Assembly (NCBI RefSeq): GCF_900199185.1 | Contig: NZ_OBMI01000005.1 | Location: 1 to 39,826 of the forward strand | Length of the DNA: 39,826 bases | From: Sphingomonas guangdongensis | GTDB taxonomy: Bacteria; Pseudomonadota; Alphaproteobacteria; Sphingomonadales; Sphingomonadaceae | Direction of reading: 5' to 3' | Part shown: positions 14,974 through 22,413 of the stretch, piece by piece | How the letters are laid out: every line of letters starts with the position of its first letter | Numbering within the stretch: position 1 is the stretch's first letter | Translations under genes and position numbers: made by a program | Notes under the pieces: model-generated | Databases searched by the model: none | What the model was told of the DNA's origin: nothing | What the model saw: the letters and a program-made list of their open reading frames with translations, nothing else

Positions 14974-15012
14974 GTGTGCACACCTTCAATAATGCTGCTT
15001 TGATATTATGCA
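14953..15012. promoter_or_regulatory. 8-bp-phased motif array C (parA start and upstream)
   Basis: In-phase units every 8 bases: TGCA 14953, TGAT 14961, TGCA 14969, TGCA 14977, TTCA 14985, TGCT 14993, TGAT 15001 and TGCA 15009. It spans the parA start codon and its likely promoter. It is less regular than array B but keeps the same spacing. Confidence 0.55.
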
Positions 15013-15115
15013 GAACGGCAAGATCGCACAACTGCTATAGTGAAGACTGACGAGGACAGGGGATAGGCACGCCCTTTTGGGCAGACGCAGGTCATCCGGG
15101 GCAGTAGTCGGCCAT

Positions 15116-15141
15116 CATATATCTGCTATGCTGGATATATG
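15116..15141 (+). promoter_or_regulatory. ArsR operator (inverted repeat over the arsR start)
   Basis: A perfect inverted repeat, CATATATC (15116-15123) and GATATATG (15134-15141), separated by ten bases. The right arm includes the arsR start codon. This is a fitting target for the dimeric ArsR repressor, giving arsenite-inducible autoregulation. No Shine-Dalgarno sequence is visible between the arms, so the arsR message may be leaderless. Confidence 0.62.
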
Positions 15142-15471
15142 GAAAACGACTCGGCTATCGCCGCCTTCGGCGCACTCGCACAAGGAACGCGGCTCGATGT
15201 GTTCCGCTTGTTGGTGCGGCACGAGCCGGACGGCATGGCTGCGGGTGATATCGCTCGTCAGCTCGACGTGCCGCAAAACACCATGTCGTCGCACCTCGGC
15301 ATTCTCGCCCGCGCGGGACTGGTCCAGTCCGAACGCCATAGCCGCTCGATCATCTATCGCGCCGATCTGGACGGTCTGCGCGCGCTGACGCTGTTTCTCA
15401 TCAAGGACTGCTGCGCGGGCAAAGCGGAACTGTGTGCGCCGCTCATCGCCGAACTCGCCCCTTGCTGCTGA
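15139..15471 (+). CDS. arsR: ArsR-family arsenic-responsive repressor
   Basis: A protein of 110 residues with a winged helix-turn-helix. It has FGALAQGTRLDVFRLLV, the recognition region DIARQLDVPQNTMSSHLGIL, and a wing with RHSRSIIYRA. It lacks the classic ELCVCDL site of E. coli ArsR. Instead, cysteines cluster at the C-terminus (KDCCAGKAELC, then ELAPCC), an arrangement seen in alternative ArsR types that sense arsenite through C-terminal thiols. It is the first gene of arsR-arsC-arsB-arsN2-arsH and probably represses the whole operon. It diverges from parA, with about 165 bases between the two starts. Confidence 0.92.
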   Translation: MENDSAIAAFGALAQGTRLDVFRLLVRHEPDGMAAGDIARQLDVPQNTMSSHLGILARAGLVQSERHSRSIIYRADLDGLRALTLFLIKDCCAGKAELCAPLIAELAPCC

Positions 15472-15482
15472 AAGGACGCCCC

Positions 15483-15911
15483 GTGGCCGTCGATATCGTC
15501 ATCTATCACAACTCCGCGTGCGGCACGTCCCGCAACACCATCGCCATGATCCGCAATGCCGGCATCGAGCCGCATGTGGTCGAGTATCTGAAAACCCCGC
15601 CCGCACGCGCGCTGCTGGTCGAGCTGATAGATCGCGCCGGCATGACGCCCCGCGAGCTGCTGCGCGAGAAGGGGACCCCTTATGTGGAGTTGGGCTTGCG
15701 CGACACGTCGCTGTCTGACGAAGCATTGATAGATGCGATGATGGCGCATCCCATCCTCATCAACCGACCGCTGGTCGTCTCGCCGCTCGGCGTGAAGCTG
15801 TGCCGCCCTTCTGAAGCCGTCCTTGATCTGCTGCCGAGCGGCCAGCTCGGCGCGTTCGCCAAGGAAGACGGCGAACAGGTGGTTGATGCTTCGGGCCAGC
15901 GCGTCGCCTGA
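15483..15911 (+). CDS. arsC: Glutaredoxin-type arsenate reductase
   Basis: A protein of 142 residues that reduces arsenate to arsenite in the cytoplasm with glutathione and glutaredoxin. The active-site loop is [13 protein letters not shown], with the catalytic cysteine at residue 13. The conserved block [18 protein letters not shown] supplies the arginine that binds the oxyanion. I chose the GTG at 15483 because GAAAGGA lies just upstream and the family starts with a strand leading straight into the active site. The gene stop overlaps the arsB start by one base (TGATG), indicating coupled translation. Confidence 0.93.
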   Translation: MAVDIVIYHNSACGTSRNTIAMIRNAGIEPHVVEYLKTPPARALLVELIDRAGMTPRELLREKGTPYVELGLRDTSLSDEALIDAMMAHPILINRPLVVSPLGVKLCRPSEAVLDLLPSGQLGAFAKEDGEQVVDASGQRVA

Positions 15912-17197
15912 TGCTTCTTGCCGTCCTGATCTTCGTCGCGACGATTACGCTCGTGATCTGGCGACCCAAAGGCCTCGGCATCGGGTGGAGCGCGATGGGC
16001 GGGGCCGTCGTGGCGCTGCTCGCGGGCGTCGTCACCCTCTCCGACGTGCCGATGGTATGGGGCATCGTCTGGAACGCGACCGCCGCGTTCGTTGCGATCA
16101 TCGTCATCAGCCTGCTGCTGGATGAAGCCGGGTTCTTTGAATGGGCGGCGCTGCACGTCGCGCGCTGGGGCGGGGGGCATGGTCGCCGACTGTTCGTCCT
16201 GATCGTGCTGCTCGGCGCGGCGGTGTCCGCGCTGTTCGCCAATGACGGCGCGGCGCTGATCCTGACGCCGATCGTCATCGCCATGCTGCGGGCGCTGGGG
16301 TTCAAGGACAAGGCGACGCTGGCGTTCGTCATGGCGGCGGGGTTCATCGCTGACACTGCCAGCCTGCCGCTGGTCGTCTCGAACCTCGTCAACATCGTGT
16401 CGGCTGACTTCTTCCGAATCGGGTTCGGCGACTATGCGGCCGTGATGGTGCCGGTCGACCTCGTGTCGATCGCCGCCACGCTGGGCGCTCTGCTGATCTT
16501 CTTTCGACGTGATATACCGCGAGATTACGACGTGGCCGCGCTGCGCGCGCCCGGCGCCGCAATCCGCGACGCCGCGACCTTCCGCGCCGGATGGATCGTC
16601 CTTGCCCTGCTGCTCGCCGGCTTCTTCCTGCTTGAACCGCTGGGTGTGCCGGTCAGCGCCGTCGCCGCTGCCGGCGCGATCCTGCTGCTGGTGATCGCGG
16701 GGCGAGGCCATGTCATCCAGACCGGCAAGGTGCTGCGCGGCGCGCCGTGGCAGGTCGTCATATTCTCGCTCGGCATGTACCTGGTCGTTTATGGCCTGCG
16801 GAACGCGGGCCTGACCGATCATCTGGCGGCGCTGCTCGATCGCACCGCACAAGGCGGGGTGTGGGGCGCGGCGCTGGGAACGGGCGTGATCGCGGCCGTC
16901 CTATCGTCGGTAATGAACAACATGCCGACCGTGCTGGTGGGCGCGCTGTCGATCGACGCCGCGCACGCGACAGGGGCGGTCAAGGAAGCGATGATCTACG
17001 CCAACGTGATCGGCTGCGACCTCGGCCCCAAGCTGACGCCGATCGGCTCGCTCGCGACGCTGCTATGGCTCCACGTCCTCGGGCAAAAGGGCGTGCGGAT
17101 CGGATGGGGCTATTACTTCCGGGTGGGCGTCACGCTCACCGTGCCGGTGCTGCTCGTCACGCTCGCAGCGCTCGCGATCCGGATCGGGATCGCATGA
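15911..17197 (+). CDS. arsB: ArsB arsenite efflux transporter
   Basis: An inner-membrane protein of 428 residues with about 11-12 hydrophobic segments, the normal size of ArsB. Recognisable blocks are [49 protein letters not shown] and the [21 protein letters not shown] region in the second half. These are typical of the ArsB/NhaD ion transporter superfamily. It expels arsenite produced by ArsC using the membrane potential. No ArsA ATPase gene is present. The stop overlaps the following acetyltransferase gene by four bases (ATGA). Confidence 0.94.
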   Translation: MLLAVLIFVATITLVIWRPKGLGIGWSAMGGAVVALLAGVVTLSDVPMVWGIVWNATAAFVAIIVISLLLDEAGFFEWAALHVARWGGGHGRRLFVLIVLLGAAVSALFANDGAALILTPIVIAMLRALGFKDKATLAFVMAAGFIADTASLPLVVSNLVNIVSADFFRIGFGDYAAVMVPVDLVSIAATLGALLIFFRRDIPRDYDVAALRAPGAAIRDAATFRAGWIVLALLLAGFFLLEPLGVPVSAVAAAGAILLLVIAGRGHVIQTGKVLRGAPWQVVIFSLGMYLVVYGLRNAGLTDHLAALLDRTAQGGVWGAALGTGVIAAVLSSVMNNMPTVLVGALSIDAAHATGAVKEAMIYANVIGCDLGPKLTPIGSLATLLWLHVLGQKGVRIGWGYYFRVGVTLTVPVLLVTLAALAIRIGIA

Positions 17198-17628
17198 CGG
17201 GACTGACCATCACGGAGCTCGAACCCGCCGAGCTGGCCGGGCTGGCATGTTTCCTCGATGCCGCCAGCCTTCCGAGCGCTGATCTCGCCGATCCCGGCCG
17301 CCTGTTCTTCCGGTTCGAGGCCGATAGCCTAGTCGGTTATGGCGGCTTGGAGGGGGAAGGGGCCGACCGCCTGCTCCGCTCGATCGTCGTCCTCGCCAAT
17401 CGTCGGGGGCATGGCCTAGGGCGGGCATTGGTCGCCACCCTCGAACGACAGGCGCGCGACCTAGGGGTGCGGCACCTCCATCTACTGACGACCACGGCCG
17501 CACCATTCTTCCGGACGCTCGACTATGCCGACGCCGATCGCGGCACGGCTCCCCCGGCCATCGCCGCATCGCGCGAGTTCGTCGCGCTGTGCCCCGCGTC
17601 GGCCGCCTATCTCGTGAAAGCCCTCTGA
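17194..17628 (+). CDS. arsN2: ArsN2-like GNAT acetyltransferase
   Basis: A protein of 144 residues with the GNAT fold. The acetyl-CoA-binding motif is [20 protein letters not shown] near residues 65-85, followed by [27 protein letters not shown] protein of this size in an ars operon corresponds to the ArsN2 group. The related ArsN1 acetylates arsenic-containing antibiotics such as arsinothricin; the substrate of ArsN2 is less certain. It overlaps arsB by four bases and arsH by one, so it is translated with the operon. The name rests on context and fold rather than on unique residues. Confidence 0.75.
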   Translation: MTGLTITELEPAELAGLACFLDAASLPSADLADPGRLFFRFEADSLVGYGGLEGEGADRLLRSIVVLANRRGHGLGRALVATLERQARDLGVRHLHLLTTTAAPFFRTLDYADADRGTAPPAIAASREFVALCPASAAYLVKAL

Positions 17629-18374
17629 TGCCGCTCCGCACGCTCGCCGATCCCGATGCCCTGCCGGCACTCGATCCCGCCTATGCCATCCAGCGGCCGG
17701 CACTGGGGCTTGGCCCGCTCGATCCCGCGCCGCGTATCCTTCTGCTCTATGGTTCGCTGCGCGAACGCTCCTTCTCCCGGCTGTGTGTCGAGGAAGCGGC
17801 GCGCCTGCTCCGGTTCTTCGGGTGCGAGACACGCATCTTCGATCCATCGACGCTGCCGCTGCCCGACCAACATGCCGGCGACGACCATCCGGCCGTCCAC
17901 GAGCTGCGTGAGCTGTCTTTATGGTCGGAGGGTCAGGTGTGGTGCAGCCCTGAGCGCCACGGCCAGATCACCGGCATCATGAAGTTGCAGATCGATCACC
18001 TGCCGCTGTCGATGGGGGGGATGCGCCCGACGCAGGGCCGCACGCTCGCGGTCATGCAGGTGTCGGCCGGATCGCAGTCGTTCAACAGCGTCAACACGCT
18101 GCGCGTGCTGGGTCGCTGGATGCGGATGGTGACGATCCCGAACCAGTCGAGCGTCGCCAAGGCGTTTAACGAGTTCGATGACGCTGGACGGATGAAGCCG
18201 TCGAGCTACTATGACCGGATCGTGGACGTGATGGAGGAGCTGGTGCGGTTCACGATACTGCTGCGCCCGCACACAGCCCAACTCGTAGATCGCTATTCGG
18301 AGCGCAAGGAAGCCGGGGTGCCGATCGACACCGCTAAGGACCTCTCCAGCATCGCGACAGCGCCGCAATCCTGA
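17628..18374 (+). CDS. arsH: ArsH NADPH-dependent FMN reductase
   Basis: A protein of 248 residues. The flavodoxin-like core contains [15 protein letters not shown] (phosphate loop for FMN), [23 protein letters not shown], and [24 protein letters not shown]. All are diagnostic of ArsH. The enzyme oxidises trivalent methyl- and aromatic arsenicals to less toxic pentavalent forms. Its ATG overlaps the acetyltransferase stop. It is the last gene of the ars operon and is followed by a convergent merR-type gene 31 bases away. I see no strong terminator between them. Confidence 0.93.
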   Translation: MPLRTLADPDALPALDPAYAIQRPALGLGPLDPAPRILLLYGSLRERSFSRLCVEEAARLLRFFGCETRIFDPSTLPLPDQHAGDDHPAVHELRELSLWSEGQVWCSPERHGQITGIMKLQIDHLPLSMGGMRPTQGRTLAVMQVSAGSQSFNSVNTLRVLGRWMRMVTIPNQSSVAKAFNEFDDAGRMKPSSYYDRIVDVMEELVRFTILLRPHTAQLVDRYSERKEAGVPIDTAKDLSSIATAPQS

Positions 18375-18405
18375 CGGGCTCGTCAGGAGGTGCGTACGTG
18401 CGGCC

Positions 18406-18819
18406 TTAGACCCGCGCTCCGCTAGCCGAATCAGGCGGCGACGTGATCGCTTCCATAACCCGGCAATCGGCGATCCTGCCGCCTTCACAATCCCGTGTCG
18501 CACCCGCCAACGCATCCCTGAGCGCCATCAGGCGGGCAATGCGGTCTTCCACGCTCGCAAGGTGCCGGCGAGCGAGCGAGCCTGCTTCCTTACAATCCTG
18601 ATCGGGGTTGGCCGACAAAGCGATCAGGGATCGAATTTCGTCAGTCGAGAACCCAAGATCACGGGCGTGCCGGATAAAGGCGAGCTGGCGAACCTCCGCA
18701 TCACCATAAGTCCGGCGCCCGCCTGCCGTGCGCGCAGCCTCCGGCATCAAGCCGATATCTTCGTAGAAACGGATCGTGTTGACCTTTGTCCCGGTCCGCT
18801 TCGCTATGTCGCCAATCAT
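18406..18819 (-). CDS. MerR-family heavy-metal regulator
   Basis: A protein of 137 residues starting MIGDIAKRTGTKVNTIRFYE. The winged helix-turn-helix fills the first 70 residues, followed by a long dimerisation helix. Cysteines at about 76, 111 and 119 match the three-cysteine metal site of MerR, CadR, PbrR and ZntR proteins, with a 7-residue gap between the last two, closest to CadR/PbrR types. I chose the ATG at 18819, with AAGG just upstream, over a GTG two codons earlier. It faces a cation diffusion facilitator across a MerR-type operator, so it probably activates that gene in response to Zn, Cd or Pb. The exact metal is not determined. Confidence 0.87.
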   Translation of the reverse strand: MIGDIAKRTGTKVNTIRFYEDIGLMPEAARTAGGRRTYGDAEVRQLAFIRHARDLGFSTDEIRSLIALSANPDQDCKEAGSLARRHLASVEDRIARLMALRDALAGATRDCEGGRIADCRVMEAITSPPDSASGARV

Positions 18820-18850
18820 CAACACCTTGCGGTCCCCGCGTTTTTGCGCT

Positions 18851-18876
18851 TGCTCCTACAGTGACTGTAGATCGTA
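18851..18876 (+). promoter_or_regulatory. MerR-type promoter/operator
   Basis: The dyad CTACAG (18856-18861), three bases, CTGTAG (18865-18870) sits between a TTGCTC-like -35 (18850-18855) and a -10-like ATCGTA. MerR regulators bind such dyads in over-long spacers and untwist them when metal is bound. It lies between the divergent merR and CDF genes. Confidence 0.58.
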
Positions 18877-18886
18877 ACGGAGCGGG

Positions 18887-19519
18887 ATGAGCGCAAGCGA
18901 ATCCTCTACGTGCGGCTGCACGGGCGATACGAAACGTGCGGAGCGCGACCCTGCTTATCGTCGTGCCCTATGGATCGTCGTCCTCCTGAACCTCGGCTTC
19001 GGGCTGATCGAAATCGTCGGTGGATTCATCGCCGATAGTCAGGCGCTCAAAGCCGATGCCCTCGACTTCATCGGCGACGGCACGATCTCATTGTTCGGCC
19101 TCATCGCGCTGGGCTGGACTGCGGCAGCCCGCTCAAGGGTCGCTCTCGCCCAAGGCTTGTTCCTCGGAACATTAGGTCTGGGTGTCATCGGCTTTGCCAT
19201 GTGGCGCGCGATGAACGCCGTAGCACCCGACGCCGATCTGATGGGCGGCATCGGGATCGTCGCCCTTATCGTCAACGTCACCGCGGCGCTCGTCCTGTCG
19301 CGGTTTCGCGAAGGCGACGCCAATGTACGGGCCATCTGGCTGTTCAGCCGAAACGATGCTGTCGCCAACATCGCCGTCATCATTGCCGCCGGCCTGGTGG
19401 CGTGGACCGGAAAGGTATGGCCCGACCTCGCGGTCGCCGGCGTCATCGCGATCCTGTTCCTGCACTCCGCTTGGGAGATTACCCGAGGTGCGTTGGCAGA
19501 AATGGGTGGCCGCTCATGA
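18887..19519 (+). CDS. Cation diffusion facilitator (CDF) efflux protein
   Basis: A membrane protein of 210 residues with about six hydrophobic segments. An N-terminal Cys patch (STCGCTGDTK) precedes the first segment. The second segment region reads ADSQALKADALDFIGDGTIS, with the acidic DxxxD pair in place of the usual HxxxD metal ligands. The fifth has SRNDAVANIAVIIAAG. It ends soon after the last segment, so the cytoplasmic C-terminal domain of longer CDF proteins is missing; short forms like this are common beside MerR genes. It probably exports Zn, Cd, Co or Pb from the cytoplasm. The ATG has GGAGCGGG directly before it. Confidence 0.86.
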   Translation: MSASESSTCGCTGDTKRAERDPAYRRALWIVVLLNLGFGLIEIVGGFIADSQALKADALDFIGDGTISLFGLIALGWTAAARSRVALAQGLFLGTLGLGVIGFAMWRAMNAVAPDADLMGGIGIVALIVNVTAALVLSRFREGDANVRAIWLFSRNDAVANIAVIIAAGLVAWTGKVWPDLAVAGVIAILFLHSAWEITRGALAEMGGRS

Positions 19520-19599
19520 AGGCCGAAAGCAACGCTAGCCGGGTAGCGTCTGATGATCGCGGGTTACGCCATTCTCGTGGAATGATAAGGAGCAAGCTC

Positions 19600-19932
19600 A
19601 TGCGCAAGCTGCTGCCCTTTCTCGCCTGTCTGATGCTGGTCCTGACCGGCTGGGCGGGCATGGCGCAGGCTACGGAAAGCGTCGGGTGCATCGAGACCTC
19701 TCAGGTCAATACAATCATGCACATGGCTGGTGACTGCGACGAGGTGCCGGCGGATGCGGACAAGGGCTATCCTCATCAACACACCGTCTGTCACGGCCAC
19801 CATGTCGCCGCACCGGCTGAGCATAGTGTCGACGTCGCCCTGATCGACAATTGGGCCGAATTTGCGAGCCACAAGGCTCCGCTCTGGCTTGCTCATCAAA
19901 GCGATCCGGCGCTTCGACCACCACAGGCCTGA
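19600..19932 (+). CDS. His/Cys-containing periplasmic protein before czcCBA
   Basis: A protein of 110 residues with a clear signal peptide (MRKLLPFLACLMLVLTG, cleavage near AQA-TES). The mature part contains four well-spaced cysteines and a histidine-rich patch (HTVCHGHHVAAPAEH). AAGGAG lies eight bases before the ATG. I do not recognise a named family. Small His-rich exported proteins often lead czc/cus operons and may hold metal in the periplasm for the RND pump, but that role is inferred only from position and composition. It precedes czcC by 54 bases on the same strand. Confidence 0.78.
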   Translation: MRKLLPFLACLMLVLTGWAGMAQATESVGCIETSQVNTIMHMAGDCDEVPADADKGYPHQHTVCHGHHVAAPAEHSVDVALIDNWAEFASHKAPLWLAHQSDPALRPPQA

Positions 19933-19986
19933 CGACGCACCGGGCGCCTTCCGGCGCCTGAGACTGGTTCGTCAGGAGCATTTACA

Positions 19987-21249
19987 ATGAAGCGCATGAT
20001 AGCGGCCGTGCTGGTCGCGACAGCCTGTGCGTCGAGCAACTCGGCACAGGCACAGGACACGGAGGCGTCGGCACCGCCGCTGACCCTTGATGAAGCACTT
20101 ACCGCGGCCGGCGCGGTATCGCCGGCGGTCGAGGTTTCCCGATCGGGCATTCAGGCGGCGCAAGCGCAACGCTCGATCGCCGGATTGCGGCCTAATCCGT
20201 CGCTCGACGCGATGAGCGAGAACGTCGCCGGCACCGGTATCTATAAGGGACTGCGCTCGGCCGAAACGACGGTCGGCGTATCCTTGCCGCTCGAACTCGG
20301 CGGCAAGCGGTCGGCGCGCGTCGCGGTCGCCAATGCGCAACTCGACCGCGCTTCGCTCGAAGCGGCGATCATTCAGGCCGATCTCCGGTTGCGGGTCACG
20401 CAGGCCTATAACGATGCCGCGGCGTCGCAACGCAGGGTAGTCACCGCCCGCGAACAGGTCGGGATCGCAAACGAGGTGCTGCGTGCAGCGCGGGTCCGCG
20501 TTGCAGCCGGCCGCGCCTCACCGCTCGAAGAGCAGCGCGCTGACGTAGCTCGGCTGAATGCGGAAGGGGCGGCCGAGCGCGCGGAGCGATCCGCCCAAGT
20601 GGCGCTCGGCAATCTTGCCCGGCTGATCGGGCGCGGCGCCAGCTCGCTGGATACAGCCTGGTTCGCCCGGATCGAAGGCGCAGGGCCACGGTTGCCGGTG
20701 CGCAGTGAAGGCACGCTGACGGCCGCGGCGGTGCAGGCCGATCTCACCACGGCGACGGCGCAGGTCCGCCTTGCCCGAAGCCAGAGGATTCCCGACGTAA
20801 CGATCAGCGCGTCCGCACGCAGGCTGGAGATGACCAACGATACGGCCGCGGTGTTCGGCGTGTCGGTGCCGTTGCCGCTGTTCAACAATGGCCGCGCGGC
20901 CGTTGATCTGGCTTCTGCCCAACGCACCCAGGCGGACGCCCAGCGCCGCCTCGCGCTGCTCGATGCGGAACAGGCCATCGCCTCGGCGCAGGGGGACGTA
21001 GCGAATGCGGCGACGACAGCCCGCAATGCGACCGGACCGACGCTTGCCGCGGCGCAGGAAGCCGCCCGGATCGCGCGTATCGGCTACCGCGAGGGCAAGT
21101 TCGGTCAGTTGGACCTCCTTGAGGCCGAACGCACGCTTGCCGACACCCGAACGGCCGCGATCGACGCGCTGGCCGCTTATCATGACGCACAGGCCCGGCT
21201 GGAACGGCTCGCCGCCCCGGCGCCTACCGATGCGAAGGACGCACGATGA
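19987..21249 (+). CDS. czcC: CzcC-type outer-membrane efflux protein
   Basis: A protein of 420 residues of the TolC/OEP family. It has a signal peptide (MKRMIAAVLVATACASSNSA, cleavage after AQAQ), then two repeats of long helices and short beta strands (LTLDEALTAAG, LRPNPSLDAMSENVAGTG, PDVTISASARRLEM, VFGVSVPLPLFNNGRA). PLPLFNNGRA and YREGKFGQLDLLEAERTL are typical of the CzcC branch. It forms the outer-membrane channel of the tripartite RND pump. Its stop overlaps the czcB start by four bases (ATGA at 21246). Confidence 0.92.
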   Translation: MKRMIAAVLVATACASSNSAQAQDTEASAPPLTLDEALTAAGAVSPAVEVSRSGIQAAQAQRSIAGLRPNPSLDAMSENVAGTGIYKGLRSAETTVGVSLPLELGGKRSARVAVANAQLDRASLEAAIIQADLRLRVTQAYNDAAASQRRVVTAREQVGIANEVLRAARVRVAAGRASPLEEQRADVARLNAEGAAERAERSAQVALGNLARLIGRGASSLDTAWFARIEGAGPRLPVRSEGTLTAAAVQADLTTATAQVRLARSQRIPDVTISASARRLEMTNDTAAVFGVSVPLPLFNNGRAAVDLASAQRTQADAQRRLALLDAEQAIASAQGDVANAATTARNATGPTLAAAQEAARIARIGYREGKFGQLDLLEAERTLADTRTAAIDALAAYHDAQARLERLAAPAPTDAKDAR

Positions 21250-22409
21250 AAATCAATCATGCGCGGACCCTGCTGTCCGCCTTGCTTCCGCTGGCGCTCG
21301 TTGCGTGCGGCGGGGCCGAGAAGAAGACCGACGACATGGCCGGTATGGAGGGCATGGAGAAGGGTGAGGGGGCCGAGAAGAAGGCGGATAAGGATGCGGT
21401 GACGCTCACGGCGCGGCAGATCGCCGATGCCGGCATTGAAGTCGCCCGCCCGACCGTGGGCGGGGTCGCCGGCGCGATCGAGTTGCCCGCGCTCGTCCAA
21501 GGCGATCCCCAAGGCGTCCAGGTCGTCTCCGCAACCATCGGCGGTCGCTTGGTCGCGCTCACGCGCAACCTTGGCCAGCCTGTCCGGCAGGGTGACCCGC
21601 TGGCGGTGATCGAGAGCCGCGAGGCCGCTTCGCTGAAGGCGGAAGTCGAGGCCGCTCGCGCCCGCGCCGCATTGGCGCAGTCGAATCTTCGGCGCGAACA
21701 GCGTCTGTTTGCCGAGCGTGTTTCGCCCGAACAAGACCTGGTGGCGGCGCGGACCGCGGCGACGGAGGCGGCAATCGCGCTTCGGCTCGCGCAGCAACAG
21801 CTCGGTGCCACGGGAGGCGGTGGTGGTGCCCTCAACCGCATCGCCATGCGCTCGCCGATCTCAGGTCAGGTAATCGCCCGTCCGGCCGTTCTCGGCCAGA
21901 CTGTCGACGCGAACGCCGAACTCTACCGGGTTGCGAACCTCTCGCGGGTGACGATCACCGCCTCGGTCTCGCCCGCGGATGCAGGCCGTATCCGGCCGGG
22001 TACGCGGGTTGAGGTAACCGCAGCCGGTCGTAGACAGGAAGGACGGGTGTCGTTCGTGTCCCCGGCGCTTGATGACAGCACGCGCCTCGTGCCTGTCATC
22101 GCCACGCTCGACAATGCGGGGAATACCTGGCGGGTGGGCGAGCCGGTGACGGCGAGCTTCATGCTGCCCGGGAGCGGCGATCGTAGCATCTCGGTTCCCT
22201 CCACCGCGGTGCAAAGCATCGAGAACCGCACCGTCGTTTTCGTCCGCACCCCGACCGGCTTCCACGCGACCCCGGTCACGGCAGGTCGCCGCAACGGCGA
22301 TCAGGTCATCATCAGCTCCGGCCTCAATGGCCAGGAGCGGATCGCCACCACAAACTCGTTCACCCTGAAAGCCGAACTCGGCAAGGGTGGCGGGATGGAC
22401 ATGGACTGA
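21246..22409 (+). CDS. czcB: CzcB-type periplasmic adaptor
   Basis: A protein of 387 residues of the membrane-fusion family. The N-terminus has a lipobox-like LPLALVACGG, so it is probably a lipoprotein. A Met-, Asp- and Lys-rich patch follows (MAGMEGMEKGEG), possibly metal-binding. Next come the barrel/lipoyl/hairpin regions: VVSATIGGRLVALTRNLGQPVRQGDPLAVI, a coiled coil of about 80 residues, MRSPISGQVIARPAVLGQTV, and a membrane-proximal domain ending NGQERIATTNSFTLKAEL. It ends in the Gly/Met/Asp tail GGGMDMD. It links CzcA to CzcC. The czcA ATG follows four bases after its stop. Confidence 0.92.
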   Translation: MKINHARTLLSALLPLALVACGGAEKKTDDMAGMEGMEKGEGAEKKADKDAVTLTARQIADAGIEVARPTVGGVAGAIELPALVQGDPQGVQVVSATIGGRLVALTRNLGQPVRQGDPLAVIESREAASLKAEVEAARARAALAQSNLRREQRLFAERVSPEQDLVAARTAATEAAIALRLAQQQLGATGGGGGALNRIAMRSPISGQVIARPAVLGQTVDANAELYRVANLSRVTITASVSPADAGRIRPGTRVEVTAAGRRQEGRVSFVSPALDDSTRLVPVIATLDNAGNTWRVGEPVTASFMLPGSGDRSISVPSTAVQSIENRTVVFVRTPTGFHATPVTAGRRNGDQVIISSGLNGQERIATTNSFTLKAELGKGGGMDMD

Positions 22410-22413
22410 GCCC

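Noticed and set aside
15680..16852. Minus-strand frame of 390 residues opposite arsC and arsB
   Set aside because: The product is a low-complexity charged sequence and the opposite strand encodes recognisable ArsC and ArsB.
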